Shown one piece after another: positions 20,544-28,111 of a stretch of 64,000 bases of DNA (position 1 is its first letter; each line of letters starts with the position of its first letter). The DNA is from AC-32 sp963715575. Lineage in GTDB: Bacteria > Actinomycetota > Thermoleophilia > Gaiellales > Gaiellaceae. The stretch spans positions 2,294,001 to 2,358,000 of the forward strand of contig OY970250.1 in NCBI GenBank assembly GCA_963715575.1, written 5' to 3'. Made by a program: the position numbers and the translations under genes. The notes below the pieces were generated by a model. The model saw nothing but the letters and a program-made list of their open reading frames with translations, searched no databases and had not been told where the DNA came from.

Positions 20544-22031
20544 GTGACCGCCGAGGGCCCGCTCCGGCTGGACGACCCCGGGTTGATCGCCGAGCTGCGG
20601 GACGTGCTGCGGGCAGCCGGCTACGACGGGGCGGGCGTACGAGACGCGCTCGGCACCTCGAGCTCGATCCTGACCGGGTCGTACGAGATCCCGGTACGGG
20701 AGCGGCGCCTCGAAGGCCAGGAGCCGATCGGCACCCTGATCAAGCTGTTCGTGCTCGAGCAGCCGGTGGCCGCCAACGCTGCCAAGCAGGCACTCGCGCC
20801 CTTGTCGCTCGAGCAGCTCGCGAGCCTTGGCCTGCTCGAGGCGAACGGCGGCGATGTGCAGCGGAACGTCCGGCTCGTGCCCCACGACGAGATCGTGATC
20901 GCCTCCGACCGGCGGCTCGGGGACGGATCCGACCGGCCCGACCACGTCGCGGGCGTCCACAACCCGTCGCTCACGCTCTCGCAGCTGACGGTGCGCCGCC
21001 CGATCGAGTCTGCGCTCGACATGGGCGCCGGCTCGGGCGTGCAGTCGATCCTGGCCTCGCGTCACAGCGAGCAGGTCGTGGCCACCGACCTGAACGAGCG
21101 CGCGCTCAACTTCGCCGCCTTCAACGCCCTGCTGAACGACGCCGAGAACATCGAGGTCCGCGCGGGCAGCTTCTACGAGCCGGTCGCCGGCGAGCGCTTC
21201 GACCTCGTCACCACCAACCCGCCGTACGTGATCTCGCCCGAGTCGGCGTACCTCTTCCGTGACAGCGGGCTCGAGGGCGACAGCGTCTCGCGCGAAGTGG
21301 TGCGCGCCACCCCGGAGCACCTGGAGGACGGCGCATTCGCCACGATTCTCGTCAGCTGGGCTCAACGGCCCGGCCACGACTGGACGGAGCCGCTGCGTCC
21401 CTGGATCGAGGGCAGCGGCTGCGACGCGTGGCTGCTCCACCACGGCACCGACGACCCGCTGACCCACGCCGCGAACTGGAACAAGGAGTCTTACATCACC
21501 GGCCCCGATGACCTGGGCAAGACGCTCGACCGCTGGCTCGCATACCTGGAGCGGCTCGGGATCGAAGGCATCGCCTACGGCGCGGTCATCCTGCGCCGCC
21601 GGAGCGGCGGAGCGAACTGGATCGCGGCCAACGAGCTGCCGGTCACTCGCCTCAAGCCCGCGGGCGAGCACATCCTGCGGGTGTTCGAGGCCCAGGACTA
21701 CCTGTCGGGGCTCGCGGACGAGCGGGAGCTGCTGGAGGGCACCTTCGCGCTCGCGCCGCACGACCTGCTCGAGCAGCGGCTCGAGTTTCGCGACAAGGAA
21801 TGGGTGGCCGTGGAGGCTTCGGCTGTGCTGCAGGACGGCCTCGGCCTGCGCGCCGGCCTCGACGCGGTGACCGTCGAGCTGCTCAGCGGCCTCGACGGTA
21901 CGCGCAAGCTGAAGCGCGTCGTCGAAGAGCAGGCCCGCAGCCGCCACGTCGACCGCAGCATGCTCGAAGGCGACGCGATCGGCCTCGTGAGCGGCATGCT
22001 CGGCGCCGGCTTCCTCAGCCGGAAGGCTTGA
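20544..22031 (+). CDS. Class I SAM methyltransferase, HemK/PrmC-like with flanking domains
   Basis: A 495-aa protein. The middle holds a Rossmann methyltransferase: ALDMGAGSGVQSILAS (motif I), VVATDLNERALNFAAFNALL (motif II) and TTNPPYVISPESAYLFRDSG. NPPY is the amide-N methyltransferase motif shared by PrmC-type and N6-adenine enzymes. About 150 aa precede the catalytic domain (DDPGLIAELRDVLRAAG) and about 200 aa follow it. This three-part plan is common in actinobacteria. The substrate is unknown; a protein glutamine is one option. The 3' end overlaps the opposing GNAT gene by 17 bp. Confidence 0.85.
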   Translation: MTAEGPLRLDDPGLIAELRDVLRAAGYDGAGVRDALGTSSSILTGSYEIPVRERRLEGQEPIGTLIKLFVLEQPVAANAAKQALAPLSLEQLASLGLLEANGGDVQRNVRLVPHDEIVIASDRRLGDGSDRPDHVAGVHNPSLTLSQLTVRRPIESALDMGAGSGVQSILASRHSEQVVATDLNERALNFAAFNALLNDAENIEVRAGSFYEPVAGERFDLVTTNPPYVISPESAYLFRDSGLEGDSVSREVVRATPEHLEDGAFATILVSWAQRPGHDWTEPLRPWIEGSGCDAWLLHHGTDDPLTHAANWNKESYITGPDDLGKTLDRWLAYLERLGIEGIAYGAVILRRRSGGANWIAANELPVTRLKPAGEHILRVFEAQDYLSGLADERELLEGTFALAPHDLLEQRLEFRDKEWVAVEASAVLQDGLGLRAGLDAVTVELLSGLDGTRKLKRVVEEQARSRHVDRSMLEGDAIGLVSGMLGAGFLSRKA

Positions 22032-22545
22032 GCTCGAACTCGAGCTCCTCGCCGTCCTCGTCGTCCCAGTGGCGGCCGACCTCGACGAAGCCGAGCCGCC
22101 GCACGATCTTCAGCGAGGGCTCGTTCTGGGGCCCGACCGAGGCGACGAAGCGGTGGATCCCCTGGGCGCCCGCCCAGTCGAGCAGCGCCTCGACGGCCTC
22201 GGTCGCGTAGCCCTTGCGACGGTGCTCCGGGAAGATCGTGTAGCCGATCTCGACCGCGTCCGCTGCTCGCAGCGAGTTGATGCCAGGCGGCCCGTGGAAG
22301 CCGGCGTGCCCGATCAGCTCTCGCGACTCCGGGAGGACGACCGCGCGCACGAGCCAGGGCCCGCGCGCCGGCTCGTCGCCCATCTGCCGGAGCCGGAAGG
22401 CGAGGAAGCGGCGGTCGTGCTCGTCGGGCCAGTCATCCGGGACGGCGAAGCCGAGCTCGTCACGGGGGCCGTCGAGGATCCCTTCGACCAGCTCCGGCGA
22501 GAGCCAGATCAGCTCGAGGCGCTCGGTCGCGATCGTCTCGGTCAC
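22015..22545 (-). CDS. GNAT N-acetyltransferase, RimJ/RimL-like
   Basis: A 176-aa GNAT protein. TERLELIWLSPELVEGIL is the typical start of the RimJ/RimL group. VEIGYTIFPEHRRKGYATEA is motif A with the acetyl-CoA-binding loop (RRKGYA), and NEPSLKIVRRLGFVEVGR is motif B. The acceptor is unknown, with ribosomal-protein N-termini or small amines as options. The GTG overlaps the TGA of a short upstream gene (GTGA), so translation is coupled to that gene, which is a remnant of another acetyltransferase. Confidence 0.88.
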   Translation of the reverse strand: MTETIATERLELIWLSPELVEGILDGPRDELGFAVPDDWPDEHDRRFLAFRLRQMGDEPARGPWLVRAVVLPESRELIGHAGFHGPPGINSLRAADAVEIGYTIFPEHRRKGYATEAVEALLDWAGAQGIHRFVASVGPQNEPSLKIVRRLGFVEVGRHWDDEDGEELEFELKPSG

Positions 22546-22730
22546 GCGAGCGGCCCGCGCAGGAAGGCGCGCCCGATCGCCGGCCCGAAGCCGAGCTGCT
22601 CGTTCAGCCGGCGCATCGGCTCGTCCTCGTAGCCGGGCAGCCCGAACCGCTCGTGCGGCCAGGTCTCCAGATGGGCGTCGAGCGAGAGCTGTTCCTCGGC
22701 CTCGTCCGCGACGGGTGCGATTTCGACCAT
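22542..22730 (-). pseudogene. GNAT remnant: N- and C-terminal ends joined by an internal in-frame deletion
   Basis: A 62-residue open frame. Its first 25 residues (MVEIAPVADEAEEQLSLDAH) resemble the beginning of a GNAT domain and its last 35 (PMRRLNEQLGFGPAIGRAFL, then RGPLA) match the typical end of a GNAT. The motif A core in between is missing, so it cannot bind acetyl-CoA. The frame, the TATGGT box 7 nt before the ATG and the overlap with the next gene are intact. It may survive as a translational leader for the downstream acetyltransferase rather than as an enzyme. Confidence 0.6.
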
Positions 22731-22737
22731 GCGCCCA

Positions 22738-22743
22738 ACCATA
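22738..22743 (-). promoter_or_regulatory. -10 box for the GNAT remnant/GNAT pair
   Basis: TATGGT on the minus strand, 7 nt before the ATG at 22730. The geometry is leaderless. Confidence 0.55.
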
Positions 22744-22790
22744 GGGACTGCGCAACGGGGTTGTAGCCCGCCGGGCCGCGAGCTACCCTG

Positions 22791-25025
22791 GTGAAGCCGC
22801 CTGTGTTGTCTCTCCAGAAGTACCGTGCCCATCCCGGGCTTGTCGCCGTTTCCGCCCTCGTATTGGCCGCGGCGGCCGCCGTCCTCCTCGTCTTGCTGCC
22901 CGAGCGCTGGGAGCGGGTCCTCGTCGCAGCGGTGGCCGTTCTGGCCGGCGGGGCGCTTGCGCTGCTGCTGGCGAGACGAGCACGCGCGCGGGAGCAGGCG
23001 CGGATCGAAGAGCTCGAGACCGCCGAGGCGAGGCATCGCGCCCTGCTCGACGGCCTGCCGCTCGTGACGTGGCTCACAGCGCCGGGTGACCGCGCGGAGA
23101 CGCTCTACGTCTCGCCCGGGATCGCCGAGATGACGGGTTACTCGCCTTCGGAGTGGACCGAGCAGGGCGACCTGCACCTTCGCCTCCTGCACCCGGACGA
23201 CCGCGAGCGCGTCGTGCCCGAGCTCGAGCGCACGACTACAGGCGCTCCCCTCCGCTCGCTCGAGTACCGCCTGCTGGCGCGGGACGGCCGCGCCGTCTGG
23301 GTGCGCGAGGACAGCGCGACGGTGCGGGACGCGAAAGGGGAGCCGCTCTACGTCCAGACCTTCCTGCGCGACGTGGGAGAGCTGAAGCGCGGCGACGACC
23401 GGCGCGAGCTGCTCCAGTCCGCCGAGCGAGAGGCCGCCTCCGAGAGCGCGGAGCGCCGCTCGCGGCTGGACCTGCTCCGGCGCGTCGGAAACGAGATCGC
23501 AACCGGGGTCGACCTCGACCTCGCACTGGCGCAGGTCGCGGAGCTGATCGTGGTCGACTTCGCCGACTGGTGCCTGATCGACGTCGCCGACGAGGGGAAC
23601 GACTTGCGACGCGTGGCAGTCGCGCGCGGGGCGACGACCAGCCCGGACGGCGCACGCGTCCCCGCGGACGAGCCGGAAGCCGAGGTCAGGGCTGTCCTCG
23701 AGCAAGACAGCACCAGCGTTCGCCCGGCCCTCGACGAGCGCTCGAAGGCCGAGCCCGTGTCCCTCGGCGACCTCGAGGCGCGCTCGGTCGTCTCCGTCCC
23801 GTTGGGGGCACGCAAGCAGCGGCTCGGCGTGCTCACGCTGGCACGGACGAAGCGCGGGCCGGCGTACTCGTCGGAGGACGTAGCGCTTGCCGAGGACCTC
23901 GCCGCGCGGCTCGGCCTCGCGCTCGATCGCGCGCGGCTCTACCGCGAGGTCGAAGAGCGCTCCGACGCGGCCTGGGTGCTCGAGCACGTCGCCGACGGCA
24001 TCCTGCTGCTCGACCGCCTCGGCGTCGTCCGGCTCTGGAACCCGGCGGCCGAGGCGATCACGTTCGTCTCCGCCGGCGACGTCGTCGGCCACGCCGCGGC
24101 CGAGGCGATTCCCGGCTGGAAGACCGCCGTCGAGCGCGTTCCCGTCGCCGCGTCACCCGACCCGGGCCACGACGAGGTCCTGGTCCCGATCGAGACCTCG
24201 CGCGGCGAGCGCTGGATCGCGATCTCCGGCGTGCGCTTCTTCGGCGGCACCGTCTATGCGTTCCGCGACTTGACCGACGCGCGCCGGCTCGAGGAGATCA
24301 AGGCCGACTTCATCGCCACGGCCTCGCACGAGCTGCGCACGCCGCTGGCCGCCGTCTACGGCGCGGCACAGACGCTGCTCCGGCACGACTTCGCGCTCGA
24401 CGAGACCGGGCGCGAGCGCTTCGTCTCGCTGATCGCCGACGAATCCGAGCGGCTCGGCCGGATCGTGAACGAGATCCTGCTCGCGAACCAGCTCGAGGCG
24501 GGGAGGCTCGACCTTGAGTCCGAGCCGTTCGACGCCGGCGACCTCGTCGAGCGCGTCGTCGAGTCGACGCGGATGCACGCACCGCCGTCCGTCACGCTCG
24601 AGGTGGAGGCACCCGAGACCGTGCCCCAGGTCGCCGCCGACGCCGACAAGGTCCGGCAGGTGCTCGTCAACCTCGTCGAGAACGCGATCAAGTACTCCCC
24701 GGACGGCGGGAACGTCGAGGTCGGCATCGAGGAGCGCGACGGCTTTCTCCGCTTCCACGTCCGTGACGAGGGGCTCGGCATTTCGCCCGAGGATCAGGAG
24801 CGGATCTTCGAGAAGTTCTACCGCGCCGACCCCCAGATGACGCGCGGCGTGGGCGGGACCGGCCTGGGCCTCTACATCTGCCGGGAGCTGATCGACCGCA
24901 TGGGCGGCCGCATCTGGGCCGAGCCGAACGGGAGCAAGGGCTCCATGTTCGTCTTCGAGCTTCCGACCGCAGAGGTCATGGCGCACGGGGAGTACCGCGC
25001 CTCGCGGCTACACTTGGATCACTGA
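22791..25025 (+). CDS. Membrane sensor histidine kinase with PAS-GAF-PAS input
   Basis: A 744-aa kinase. Two membrane helices lie at about 15-36 and 43-62 with almost no periplasmic loop, so it probably senses inside the cell or membrane. PAS1 spans about 80-195 (TLYVSPGIAEMTGYSPSEW), GAF about 225-375, and PAS2 about 385-485 (DGILLLDRLGVVRLWNPAAE). HisKA has SHELRTPLAAVYGA (His513 phospho-acceptor), and HATPase_c has VNLVENAIKYSPDGG and GTGLGLYICRELIDRMGG. No response regulator is nearby. TACCCT at 22784-22789 is too close to GTG 22791 for a leaderless start, so GTG 22803 is an alternative. The stop lies 5 nt before the tmRNA gene. Confidence 0.92.
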   Translation: MKPPVLSLQKYRAHPGLVAVSALVLAAAAAVLLVLLPERWERVLVAAVAVLAGGALALLLARRARAREQARIEELETAEARHRALLDGLPLVTWLTAPGDRAETLYVSPGIAEMTGYSPSEWTEQGDLHLRLLHPDDRERVVPELERTTTGAPLRSLEYRLLARDGRAVWVREDSATVRDAKGEPLYVQTFLRDVGELKRGDDRRELLQSAEREAASESAERRSRLDLLRRVGNEIATGVDLDLALAQVAELIVVDFADWCLIDVADEGNDLRRVAVARGATTSPDGARVPADEPEAEVRAVLEQDSTSVRPALDERSKAEPVSLGDLEARSVVSVPLGARKQRLGVLTLARTKRGPAYSSEDVALAEDLAARLGLALDRARLYREVEERSDAAWVLEHVADGILLLDRLGVVRLWNPAAEAITFVSAGDVVGHAAAEAIPGWKTAVERVPVAASPDPGHDEVLVPIETSRGERWIAISGVRFFGGTVYAFRDLTDARRLEEIKADFIATASHELRTPLAAVYGAAQTLLRHDFALDETGRERFVSLIADESERLGRIVNEILLANQLEAGRLDLESEPFDAGDLVERVVESTRMHAPPSVTLEVEAPETVPQVAADADKVRQVLVNLVENAIKYSPDGGNVEVGIEERDGFLRFHVRDEGLGISPEDQERIFEKFYRADPQMTRGVGGTGLGLYICRELIDRMGGRIWAEPNGSKGSMFVFELPTAEVMAHGEYRASRLHLDH
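25009..25014 (+). promoter_or_regulatory. Candidate -10 box for ssrA inside the kinase gene
   Basis: TACACT within the last codons of the histidine kinase, 16 nt before the mature tmRNA 5' end. Any ssrA promoter must overlap the kinase coding region because only 5 nt separate the two genes. Confidence 0.35.
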
Positions 25026-25030
25026 CATAC

Positions 25031-25395
25031 GGGGGCGACCTGGTTTCGACGTGGTCGGTTCTCCGGCAGAGTTGCAAGCGGAGGTCCCCGGTCGGCCTCC
25101 TAAAACAACCGGGAACAAACGCAAGTGCGAAGGACAACTCCGCACTCGCTCTCGCTGCCTAACCCGTAGCGAAGCGCGTCGCTCCGAGCTCGGCCCGTGG
25201 CTCGGGTAGCGGCGTCAGAAACGGGCTCGGCGCCTAGGGAGAGCCAATCGCCCGAAGCGCGACACCAAAGGATGGCTAGCCCGGAGGTTGGTCGGCTCCC
25301 AACCGGCCGCCGGGCGAAACGCAACGGGAGCCTAAGCTTGTAGACGCTCTGACGGAACGTCCGCGGACGCGGGTTCGATTCCCGCCGCCTCCACC
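25031..25395 (+). ncRNA. ssrA: tmRNA (transfer-messenger RNA)
   Basis: Rescues stalled ribosomes with SmpB. The 5' end GGGGGCGACCTGGTTTCGACG is diagnostic, and the 3' end has a T-arm (CGGGTTCGATTCCCG) and the acceptor strand CGCCTCC, which pairs with GGGGGCG (one G-U). The discriminator A and CC are encoded and the last A of CCA is not. The tag frame read from GCA 25121 is ASAKDNSALALAA, with TAA at 25160-25162. The ALAA end is the usual protease signal. The resume codon is inferred. Two GC-rich hairpins follow. Confidence 0.96.
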
Positions 25396-25402
25396 TGGCT
25401 TC

Positions 25403-25427
25403 GCGGCCCGGGCAAAGCCCGGGCCGC
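25403..25427 (+). terminator. GC-rich hairpin directly after ssrA
   Basis: GCGGCCCGGGC, an AAA loop and a perfect complement GCCCGGGCCGC, 7 nt past the tmRNA 3' end. It is followed by TCGCTTTA, a poor T-run. It is the likely ssrA terminator. Confidence 0.65.
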
Positions 25428-25434
25428 TCGCTTT

Positions 25435-25459
25435 ACGGGGGAAACCCGGTTTCCCCCGT
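25435..25459. terminator. Second palindrome after ssrA
   Basis: ACGGGGGAAACC, one C, GGTTTCCCCCGT: 12-bp arms with almost no spacer. It may back up the first hairpin or serve the convergent cydB transcript. Confidence 0.5.
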
Positions 25460-25567
25460 GAGCCCCTCGTTGGAGTCACGCGCTTCCCGCGAGCTAACAA
25501 GCGTGTCCCACGGCCGAAAGGGCCGCGCCCGCGATGTCGGTCGTGGCGGCGGATGGGCTGTGATCCT

Positions 25568-26629
25568 TCAACGCCCGCTCGCCTGGCCGGCCACGGTGTC
25601 GTCCGGAGGACGCCGGCTCGGCTGCGTCGTCTCTTCGACGAGGTTGCGTTGTACGAGCGTGAACAGCAGGCCGAGCGACGGCAGCACGACGAGGACGGCG
25701 ACGCCGAAGATGATCAGCACGGCAACGAGCGTCTCGTGTGGGGCTGCCGCGTCGGAGATGGTGAGGCTCGGCGGCAGGATGTACGGATGCTGGGCGACGG
25801 CCCAGCCCCAGATCACAGTCGCGACGGCTCCTACCGCCAGGACGCGCGCTCCCCGCTGCGCGCCGCGCCGCAGTAGGACCAGCACCCCGACCCCGCAGAC
25901 GACCGAGATCACCACGAGCGCCAGCCCGTCGCTCTTGAGGCCGTCGAACACCAAGCGTGCATCTCGGTGCAGCTCGGCCAGACCGACCACTGCGAGCGCA
26001 CCGGTGACCACGGCCGCAGCCAGGGCACGCCGGGTGAAGTAGCGCTCGAGGTCGGGTGTGCCGGCGCGGCGCGCGTCGCTGACGAGGAACACGCTCGCCA
26101 GGTACGCGCCGGTGGCCACGAAGAGGGCGCCGGTCACGAACGAGAGCAGGTTGAGCCAGCTGCTCACTCGATCGCCCGCCGCGTTGCCGACCGGCACGCG
26201 GCCGCCGGCGATCGCACCCACGACCGTTCCAAGGAAGAACGGTGTCAGCACCGAGGAAGCGCCGAACACGGTCGTTGAGAGGGCTCGCCCCCGTGCGCGG
26301 TGCGCGGTGTGTTGGAACGCGAAGCCGGATCCTCGCAGGACGATCCCGAACGCAGCCAGGCTCAGCGGGATGAACAGCGTCGAGAAGATCGACTCGAAGG
26401 CCGACGGGAAGCCGGTCCAGAGGACGACCAACACAAAGATCAGCCAGACGTGATTCGCTTCCCAGACGGGCCCGATCGCCCAGTCGATCAGCGCGCGCGG
26501 TCGCCGGCCGCGCTCCCCTCCACCCGCGACCAGGCTCCAGAACCCCGCCCCGAAGTCGGCGCCTCCGAAGACCGCGTACATCGTCACGCCGACGACGAGG
26601 ATCACGGCGACGGCGTTCGCGGCGGTCAC
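25568..26629 (-). CDS. cydB: Cytochrome bd-type quinol oxidase subunit II
   Basis: Membrane partner of CydA in the terminal oxidase that reduces O2 to water without pumping protons. The 353-aa product has the expected series of hydrophobic helices. FGGADFGAGFWSLVAGG and VWEANHVWLIFVLVVLWTGFP are the conserved N-terminal regions of the family, and GWAVAQHPYILPPSLTISDA is the conserved late motif. The GTG start was chosen because it overlaps the cydA stop (GTGA) and gives the family length. No cydDC assembly exporter is in the window. Confidence 0.94.
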   Translation of the reverse strand: MTAANAVAVILVVGVTMYAVFGGADFGAGFWSLVAGGGERGRRPRALIDWAIGPVWEANHVWLIFVLVVLWTGFPSAFESIFSTLFIPLSLAAFGIVLRGSGFAFQHTAHRARGRALSTTVFGASSVLTPFFLGTVVGAIAGGRVPVGNAAGDRVSSWLNLLSFVTGALFVATGAYLASVFLVSDARRAGTPDLERYFTRRALAAAVVTGALAVVGLAELHRDARLVFDGLKSDGLALVVISVVCGVGVLVLLRRGAQRGARVLAVGAVATVIWGWAVAQHPYILPPSLTISDAAAPHETLVAVLIIFGVAVLVVLPSLGLLFTLVQRNLVEETTQPSRRPPDDTVAGQASGR

Positions 26630-28005
26630 CGCGTCGCTCCGGCGGTCGCGGTCGGGGGCGGTTCGGTGTCCGGGCCGTACGGCACTTCGTCGTCGACGTC
26701 CTCGTCGCGCCAGCGGCGCGACATCGCCCGGAGGGTGATGATCAGCGTCGCGCCGAGCGCGACGTAGAGGGCGATCACGAGTGAGAACGTGACCCAGATC
26801 CCGTCGGCATGCGTGACCGCGTCGGAGGTGCGCATGACCTTGTAGACGATCCACGGCTGGCGGCCCACCTCCGTGATGATCCACCCGCATTCGAGGGCAA
26901 CGATCGCGGCCACGCCGGAGAGCGCACACGCGCGCAGGAACCACTTCGTCTGCGGGATGTCACGCCTTCTCCACCAGACGAACCCGAACCAGCCGCCGAG
27001 CGCGATCAACACCGTGCAGATGCCGACCATCGTGTCGAAAGCCCAGTGCAGCATCGTGTTCAGGGGTGGCCGGTCGCCGGGCGCCACCGAGTCCAGTCCG
27101 GTCACCTGCGTGCTCGTGCTCCAGCCGACCAGGAACGAGTCGAAGCCCGGAATGCCGATGCCTCCCTTGACTCCGTCGGCGGTGCAGCGGCCGTAGATGT
27201 ACTCGGTGACGTGGCTGTGGGTCTGCTCCACGCATTCCATCGCGGCGAACTTGACCGGCTGGTCGTCGGCGATCGCGCGAGCGGCGGTGTCGCCGACGGC
27301 GAACTGGATCGGCGTCGCGATCGAGGCGACGGTCAAGGGGATCAGGAGCCCCAGTCGATGGATGCGATCGCGCCGGCCGCGCAACATTCCGACCGCGTAG
27401 ATGGACGCGACCAGGAAACCGGTCACGAGATAGGCGGCGAGGATCATGTGCGGGACCTCGTAGGGCACCGCCGGGTTGAAGATCACCTTCCACGGCTCGA
27501 CCGAGGTCACCTTGCCGGTCGTCGGCGAGAAGCCCTGCGGCTGGTTCATCCACGAGTTGACTGCGACCACCGAGAAGGCGCCGCCGAGGCCGCTGATCAC
27601 CACCGGCACGCCCGACCAGAAGTGCGCCCACGGCGAGAGGTACCGCCACCCGAAGATGTAGATCGCGATGAAGATCGCCTCGAGGAAGAAGAAGAGGCCC
27701 TCGATCGCGAACAGCACGCCGAACACCTGACCGAAGCGGCCGGTGAATGCCGGCCAGAGGAGCCCGAACTCGAAGGAGAGGACGGTCCCCGTCACGGCCC
27801 CCACGGCGAAGGTCACGGCCACCGCTTTCGACCAGCGTTGCGCGAGCTTCAGCGCCTCGGCGTCGTTGCGCCGCAGGCCCAGGTAGTTCGCGATCAGCAT
27901 CATCGCCGGCAGCGCCACCCCGAGCGAGGCCAGGATGATGTGGAAGCCCAGCGTGAACGCCATCTGGCTCCGTGCGGCCCCGAGGTTCGATGCGAGGGTC
28001 AGCAT
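26626..28005 (-). CDS. cydA: Cytochrome bd-type quinol oxidase subunit I
   Basis: The haem-bearing subunit that oxidises quinol and reduces O2. It is 459 aa, shorter than E. coli CydA, so it probably has the short quinol (Q) loop found in Gram-positive enzymes. ARSQMAFTLGFHIILASLG carries a haem-ligand His near residue 22, VNSWMNQPQGF is conserved, and ECGWIITEVGRQPWIVYKVM contains the GRQPW signature. The C-terminal tail is acidic and hydrophilic. TAGGGT lies 26 nt before the ATG, implying a short leader without a clear SD. It forms an operon with cydB. Confidence 0.95.
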   Translation of the reverse strand: MLTLASNLGAARSQMAFTLGFHIILASLGVALPAMMLIANYLGLRRNDAEALKLAQRWSKAVAVTFAVGAVTGTVLSFEFGLLWPAFTGRFGQVFGVLFAIEGLFFFLEAIFIAIYIFGWRYLSPWAHFWSGVPVVISGLGGAFSVVAVNSWMNQPQGFSPTTGKVTSVEPWKVIFNPAVPYEVPHMILAAYLVTGFLVASIYAVGMLRGRRDRIHRLGLLIPLTVASIATPIQFAVGDTAARAIADDQPVKFAAMECVEQTHSHVTEYIYGRCTADGVKGGIGIPGFDSFLVGWSTSTQVTGLDSVAPGDRPPLNTMLHWAFDTMVGICTVLIALGGWFGFVWWRRRDIPQTKWFLRACALSGVAAIVALECGWIITEVGRQPWIVYKVMRTSDAVTHADGIWVTFSLVIALYVALGATLIITLRAMSRRWRDEDVDDEVPYGPDTEPPPTATAGATR

Positions 28006-28098
28006 GCTGGAGGTTCCGTCAAGCAGGATCGACCCTAGCCGCAGTCAGCCTTGCCCCGGTCATCCGATCTGGGTGAGTAAGCGCAGGCGCCGGTCCCG

Positions 28099-28104
28099 TA
28101 CGGT
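28099..28104 (+). promoter_or_regulatory. -10 box for the MFS gene
   Basis: TACGGT, 7 nt, then the ATG at 28112. It decides that start over codons further upstream in the same frame. Confidence 0.6.
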
Positions 28105-28111
28105 GGCGCAG

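Noticed and set aside
19884..21947. A 687-codon minus-strand frame across the barrel gene and the methyltransferase
   Set aside because: Only the last 176 codons (from 20414) show protein-like composition, a Tat signal and an SD. The rest is a mirror of the methyltransferase gene, an effect of GC-rich codon structure.
25370..25560. Phage or island attachment site at the ssrA 3' end
   Set aside because: The last bases of ssrA (CGGGTTCGATTCCCG) are not repeated elsewhere in the window as far as I can see, and there is no integrase.
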